From: Spirochaetia bacterium | GTDB lineage: Bacteria; Spirochaetota; Leptospiria; Leptospirales; Leptonemataceae | NCBI GenBank assembly: GCA_029880625.1 | Contig: JAOUOA010000092.1 | Span: forward strand, 1-8,310 | Direction: 5' to 3' | Length of the DNA: 8,310 bases | In this document: one piece after another, positions 5,994 through 8,310 of the stretch | How the letters are laid out: every line of letters begins with the position of its first letter | How positions within the stretch are numbered: the first letter of the stretch is position 1 | Notes under the pieces: generated by a model | The model's input: only the letters and a program-made list of their open reading frames with translations | Told to the model about the DNA's origin: nothing | Databases searched by the model: none | Made by a program: the position numbers and the translations under genes

Positions 5994-7781
5994 TTATTCA
6001 GAAACTTCTATGCCCAGCATTCTCATTAGATACACGGCATTTCTTGAATCGCAGCTTCCCGACCTCAATTTGTAGTCAAAAAGAATCTTATTGTCAGAAT
6101 ACTCTTCTTTAAAATGAAAATTATTGACCGGGATTTTTTCTCTGCTTTCACTGAGCTCATGATCATGGGTTGAAATGAAACCCATGGTCCACTCCTGAGA
6201 CAGTGCATGGATAACACTTTTTGCTCCGGTAATTCGATCTGCAGAATTGGTGCCCCGAAAGAGTTCGTCAATTAAATAAATCATGGGATTCGTTGTTTTG
6301 GAATATTCAATGATCTTTTTGATTCGCAAAAGTTCTGCATAAAAGGTGGATATTCCGCTGGAAAGGTCGTCAGAAATACGCATCGAAGTATGAACTGTCA
6401 TCACTGAACAACGGAATTCTTCCGCACAGACCGGCGCTCCGCCGTAGGCCAGGACAAGATTCAGTCCGATGGCCCTGAGAAATGTTGTTTTCCCGGACAT
6501 ATTGGATCCGGTGACTATATTCACTCCGCCGTTAAAATCCAGATCATTTCGAATACATTCGCTTTTCGGGATTAAAGGATGGCCGACATTTTTTCCAAAA
6601 AGAGCCGGGCCATTTTCAATGATTTCGGGAAATTTCCAGTCAGGGTGAATCAAATGTAAAACTGCATAGCCGCTCAGGGCCTCAAGCGATCCAATGACGG
6701 AAAACCAGTTAATTATATCTTCGCCGTAATTTTTATTCCATTTTTTTAATGAAATCACGGCATGATAATCAAATAAAAAAAGGGCGTTCAGTAAAAATTG
6801 TAGAAGCGGACTCATCCGGATATTGATGCGATCAGCAATTGCTTCCAGATTTTTAATTCCTTTTGAGGCATAACCGCTGTTTTTCAGATTTGACTTTAAT
6901 TTTTTAAGATATTCGCTGTTAAATTCCTCTTTTTCAATCAAAAGCAGGATTTTTTTATAAGCGGTAAGATCTCTTCTGACAGCTGCAATTTGACTCAGGA
7001 CTGCCGTTATTTTACCGTATCCGAATATCCAGTAAGAGATCTGAATAAGAATGAGTCCCAGCGGAAGGAATAGAGGGATCTTCTGAAAACCGATTTTCAG
7101 AAGAAGCAAAAACAATATGAGAGAAGGCAGAGTATAATAAAAAAAATGCATATGATCTTTTACAATTTCTGAATATTTTTTATTCAGGGTTTTAATTCTT
7201 GCAGGCAGATCAGTTTCTGCATTCAAATCAATACCTTCGCATTCAATTTTCTGCAGAAAGTCCAGCTTCTGAGACAATTCCCGGACTGCATCCTGTCTGC
7301 TGCGTATTGTATGAGGTCTGCTATCGGGATCTTCAAAAAAATTTCGCAGTTCTTTTCTGCCGTAAAAGGTTCTTCCTGTATTTATAAACTGATAAAGAGA
7401 TTTAAAACCGTAAAGATCCAGATCTGATGCATAGGGATGTTCTCTGCTGTAAAATTCTTTCCCCTCATCTTTAAATTCATGCCAGTTTCCCTCGGCTCTT
7501 TTTATATACATTTTATTGATTTGAGTCATGGCTGCTGCATTCTTCTTGTTTTCTTTCAGACGGCTGTGCAGTAAGACTAAATAAACAAACGATACAAGAA
7601 AAGCGAATGGGGCGATTGTAAAAAAAGGATATTCATTGATGTGTGAAAATGAGGCAAAAGTTGCAACTGAGCCTGAAAGAAAAATAAATAAGCGAAGGTA
7701 AGAGTATAGATTTGATCTTTTCTGGAGATCATAAGCTCTGTTTTCAAACTGACTGACGCGATTTGTGAAAAATTCTTTCAT
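5994..7781 (-). CDS. Membrane-anchored MutS-family ATPase without mismatch-recognition domain
   Basis: The 595-residue protein ends in a complete MutS-type ATPase domain: Walker A GSNMSGKT (425-432), the SDDLSSGISTF signature (470-480), Walker B MIYLIDE (500-506, D505-E506) and the H-loop STHDHEL (537-543). Upstream, about residues 128-200 and 260-380 resemble the MutS core/lever helices (FINTGRTFYGRKELRNFF; SLEALSGYAVL). Two hydrophobic pairs are inserted, at about 31-48 plus 53-72 and at about 212-230 plus 236-253, so the protein should sit in the membrane. The N-terminal mismatch-recognition domain with its Phe-x-Glu motif is missing, and canonical MutS is about 850 residues. This matches the 'MutS-related' membrane proteins found in Bacteroidota and some other phyla, whose role is not established; it should not be called mutS. 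The ATP-binding residues are intact. The start ATG 7781 lacks a Shine-Dalgarno and is followed by an amphipathic helix. First gene of a probable two-gene operon. Confidence 0.9.
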   Translation of the reverse strand: MKEFFTNRVSQFENRAYDLQKRSNLYSYLRLFIFLSGSVATFASFSHINEYPFFTIAPFAFLVSFVYLVLLHSRLKENKKNAAAMTQINKMYIKRAEGNWHEFKDEGKEFYSREHPYASDLDLYGFKSLYQFINTGRTFYGRKELRNFFEDPDSRPHTIRSRQDAVRELSQKLDFLQKIECEGIDLNAETDLPARIKTLNKKYSEIVKDHMHFFYYTLPSLILFLLLLKIGFQKIPLFLPLGLILIQISYWIFGYGKITAVLSQIAAVRRDLTAYKKILLLIEKEEFNSEYLKKLKSNLKNSGYASKGIKNLEAIADRINIRMSPLLQFLLNALFLFDYHAVISLKKWNKNYGEDIINWFSVIGSLEALSGYAVLHLIHPDWKFPEIIENGPALFGKNVGHPLIPKSECIRNDLDFNGGVNIVTGSNMSGKTTFLRAIGLNLVLAYGGAPVCAEEFRCSVMTVHTSMRISDDLSSGISTFYAELLRIKKIIEYSKTTNPMIYLIDELFRGTNSADRITGAKSVIHALSQEWTMGFISTHDHELSESREKIPVNNFHFKEEYSDNKILFDYKLRSGSCDSRNAVYLMRMLGIEVSE

Positions 7782-7842
7782 TGGATAAATAAGAGATACA
7801 GGCTAGAAAGCGGAATTAATAATTAATAAAAAGGTACTCTAA

Positions 7843-7871
7843 ATTATACACACTGTAAATGCATGTGCAAA
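7843..7871 (-). promoter_or_regulatory. Likely promoter of the mutS-like/PAP2 operon
   Basis: On the minus strand a perfect TATAAT -10 box (7848-7843) stands 17 bases after TTTGCA (7871-7866), a 4/6 match to the -35 box. Transcription would start near 7836, about 55 bases before the ATG at 7781. The match is good and correctly placed relative to the only gene it could serve. Confidence 0.45.
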
Positions 7872-7929
7872 ATAGCAAGAGAGAAATTGAGTGGAGAAAG
7901 TAACCATCCAGATGAAACGAGGCTCAAGA

Positions 7930-8138
7930 AATCAACTTCTGTGTCCGGAAAGAGTAACTGTTGAAGGCCCCCTCTGTAATAGAGTTGATTATACTGGATT
8001 TCAAGCGTGGATGGTAAGCGCGTCCTGATACCGCGCCGGATCGAGGCCGATCGGGAATATGGGGAAGCAGGCAAGAATTGGGATGTGAAAAAGTACAGAT
8101 GGAGGCGGCCCGGATTTTCGGGTATATTATTTTTATTT
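7930..8138 (+). ncRNA. Candidate structured non-coding RNA
   Basis: The patch is richer in G and C than the flanking AT-rich DNA and holds several pairings. AATCAACT-t-CT (7930-7940) pairs with AGAGTTGATT (7981-7990), ten pairs with one bulged T, enclosing 40 bases. CC-g-GATCG (8036-8043) pairs with CGATC-GG (8048-8054) around an AGGC-type loop. It ends with CCCG/CGGG followed by a T-rich tract. It matches no known RNA family that I recognise (not tRNA, 6S, SRP RNA or a common riboswitch). The plus strand is assumed because the T-rich tract lies on that side. A decayed gene or chance pairing remains possible. Confidence 0.22.
8109..8138 (+). terminator. Terminator-like hairpin with T-rich tail
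   Basis: CCCG (8109-8112) and CGGG (8119-8122) form a stem, extendable by one G-T pair, around GATTTT. The tail TATATTATTTTTATTT (8123-8138) is T-rich but interrupted by A. The stem is short for a rho-independent terminator. No plus-strand protein gene precedes it, so if real it would end a non-coding transcript. Confidence 0.33.
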
Positions 8139-8252
8139 AATTTGTTAATTATTAATAATAAAGTAAATTGCCCGCGTCTCAGGTCAAAAAAAATCTGGAT
8201 TAAAAGCGATATGCTCCGTTAAATCATAAGTGGAAGTCTCAAAAAATTCCCG

Positions 8253-8271
8253 TAGGAGTGGTATACTCCTA
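8253..8271. repeat. Perfect 7-bp inverted repeat
   Basis: TAGGAGT (8253-8259) and ACTCCTA (8265-8271) are exact inverted copies around GGTAT. No T-run follows on either side, so it does not look like a terminator. It may be an operator or a hairpin belonging to a gene beyond the window. Confidence 0.45.
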
Positions 8272-8310
8272 ACACCGGCGAAGTATTTTCAGATATGCTT
8301 TCAAGCAAAA

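Larger units (their letters stand above)
7872..8310. other. Right-end region without a supported protein gene
   Basis: No protein gene is convincing here: the open frames at 8007-8222 (plus) and 7844-8074 (minus) lack ribosome sites and recognisable motifs. What is visible is a relatively GC-rich, hairpin-rich patch (about 7930-8125), a terminator-like hairpin (8109-8138), about 100 bases of AT-rich sequence, and a clean hairpin at 8253-8271. Confidence 0.55.

Noticed and set aside
5994..7781. Canonical mismatch-repair MutS
   Set aside because: It is about 250 residues too short, lacks the mismatch-recognition domain and has membrane segments.
7844..8074. 76-codon minus-strand open frame
   Set aside because: It overlaps the likely promoter of the mutS-like operon, has no ribosome site, and its residues show no family signature.
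8007..8222. 71-codon plus-strand open frame
   Set aside because: It has no ribosome site or recognisable motif, crosses from a GC-rich to an AT-rich patch, and runs through the terminator-like hairpin. Its composition does not look coding.

Overview
The window is AT-rich bacterial DNA with three two-gene blocks and fairly long AT-rich gaps. The organism is probably Gram-negative: there is a Sec-exported protein with a type I signal peptide, a multi-TM PAP2 enzyme and a hybrid-free 7TM histidine kinase. The gene families fit an uncultured Desulfobacterota/deltaproteobacterial or FCB-group (Bacteroidota/Balneolota-like) lineage, but I cannot decide between these from sequence alone. Four of the six gene starts have no recognisable Shine-Dalgarno sequence. 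No transposase, integrase, CRISPR array, tRNA or rRNA is visible.

Left block (minus strand, 1-1252): a GT4 glycosyltransferase is followed, with a 22-base overlap, by the first 29 codons of a second gene. Those codons read like the N-terminus of a GH15 (glucoamylase/glucodextranase-like) glycoside hydrolase. The pair is probably translationally coupled and acts in glucan or trehalose-type sugar metabolism. A 620-base gap (1253-1873) follows. It contains a cluster of three adjacent hairpins (1477-1553) and a possible promoter directly against the next start codon.

Middle block (plus strand, 1874-4442): a secreted protein of unknown function, then a 7TM orphan sensor histidine kinase. The kinase has no Shine-Dalgarno of its own. 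A 21-codon hydrophobic leader ORF overlaps its start, and the leader's Shine-Dalgarno lies inside a small hairpin.

Right block (minus strand, 4618-7781): a membrane-anchored MutS-family ATPase without a mismatch-recognition domain, then 41 bases later a PAP2 membrane protein fused to a dual-specificity phosphatase-like domain. In that domain the catalytic Cys is Gly and the preceding His is Thr, so it looks like a pseudophosphatase. A good TATAAT -10 box lies upstream of the mutS-like gene. The remaining right end (7872-8310) has no credible protein gene. It does hold a relatively GC-rich, hairpin-rich patch that ends in a terminator-like hairpin and could be a non-coding RNA.
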